DNA from: Prevotella pectinovora
Lineage (GTDB): Bacteria; Bacteroidota; Bacteroidia; Bacteroidales; Bacteroidaceae
DNA length: 54,679 nt
Reading direction: 5' to 3'
NCBI RefSeq assembly: GCF_000834015.1
Contig: NZ_JXQI01000076.1
Span: forward strand, 1-54,679
Shown: in pieces, positions 54,598 to 54,679 of the stretch
Layout of the letters: every line of letters begins with the position of its first letter
Numbering within the stretch: the first letter of the stretch is position 1
Position numbers and translations under genes: made by a program
The notes under the pieces: generated by a model
Told to the model about the DNA's origin: nothing
What the model saw: only the letters and a program-made list of their open reading frames with translations
Databases searched by the model: none

Positions 54598-54679
54598 AGG
54601 CGGTTACCTACTCTCCCACATTGCATTGCAGTACCATCGGCGCAAGCGGGCTTAACTTCTCTGTTCGGAAGGGGAAGAG
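54598..54679 (-). rRNA. rrf: 5S ribosomal RNA, 3' part (partial)
   Basis: The reverse complement reads ... GGTACTGCAATGCAATGTGG, then GAGAGTAGGTAACCGCC, the conserved 3' domain of 5S rRNA, and the upstream portion has the CCGAACAGAGAAGTTAAGCC segment. The 5' third runs off the right edge. The orientation implies a 16S-23S operon to the right, transcribed toward this window. Confidence 0.95.

Overview
The window looks like a chromosomal segment of a Bacteroidota bacterium, most likely Prevotellaceae. Evidence: canonical Bacteroidota promoters (TTTG, about 19 bases, TAnnTTTG), no Shine-Dalgarno sequences before starts, many large secreted proteins with type IX secretion (T9SS)-like C-terminal sorting tails, Omp28-family proteins, an RGG-rich RluB, and a cobalamin riboswitch of the kind common in this phylum. 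I assign the genus from pattern recognition, not from a search.

Layout. 0-1.6 kb: the tail of an upstream gene, then a decayed patch (remnants of a DUF1016-type and an AlbA_2/Schlafen-type gene) around a palindrome-rich repeat, ending at a tRNA-Leu(UAG). 1.9-7.5 kb: a tiny protein and a 1742-residue secreted GH105/GH88-like glycosidase. 7.7-13.6 kb: FecE-like ABC ATPase and asd on the minus strand; a Kef-type antiporter, LolD and CvfB on the plus strand. 14-18.5 kb: asnS, rluB with a long RGG repeat array, and purB. 19.3-37.3 kb: an island of seven secreted proteins, two of the Omp28 family and several large Fn3-like paralogs, with at least two remnants of deleted T9SS cargo genes. 37.6-39.4 kb: the conserved yceD-rpmF-fabH block. 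39.6-44.1 kb: era, der, a lipoprotein gene, mlaE and mlaF. 44.3-51.3 kb: a promoter, a cobalamin riboswitch and a 2186-residue modular surface protein (CUB-like modules, beta-helix, DUF4465-like domain). 51.5-54.7 kb: an AAA ATPase, an orphan sensor histidine kinase and the 3' part of a 5S rRNA, so an rRNA operon lies just beyond the right edge.

Non-coding repeats are the second theme. There are three full and at least three degenerate copies of a roughly 193-bp MITE-like element with about 24-bp terminal inverted repeats; two inverted copies of a roughly 350-bp element carrying three 22-bp-spaced palindromes; paired copies of a roughly 130-bp GC-hairpin element; and local tandem arrays. They concentrate in the gene-free 23.8-25.6 kb stretch inside the secreted-protein island.

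The most interesting locus is the riboswitch-controlled giant surface protein. A B12 riboswitch in front of a non-transporter, multi-domain exported protein suggests a B12-responsive surface capture or adhesion function.
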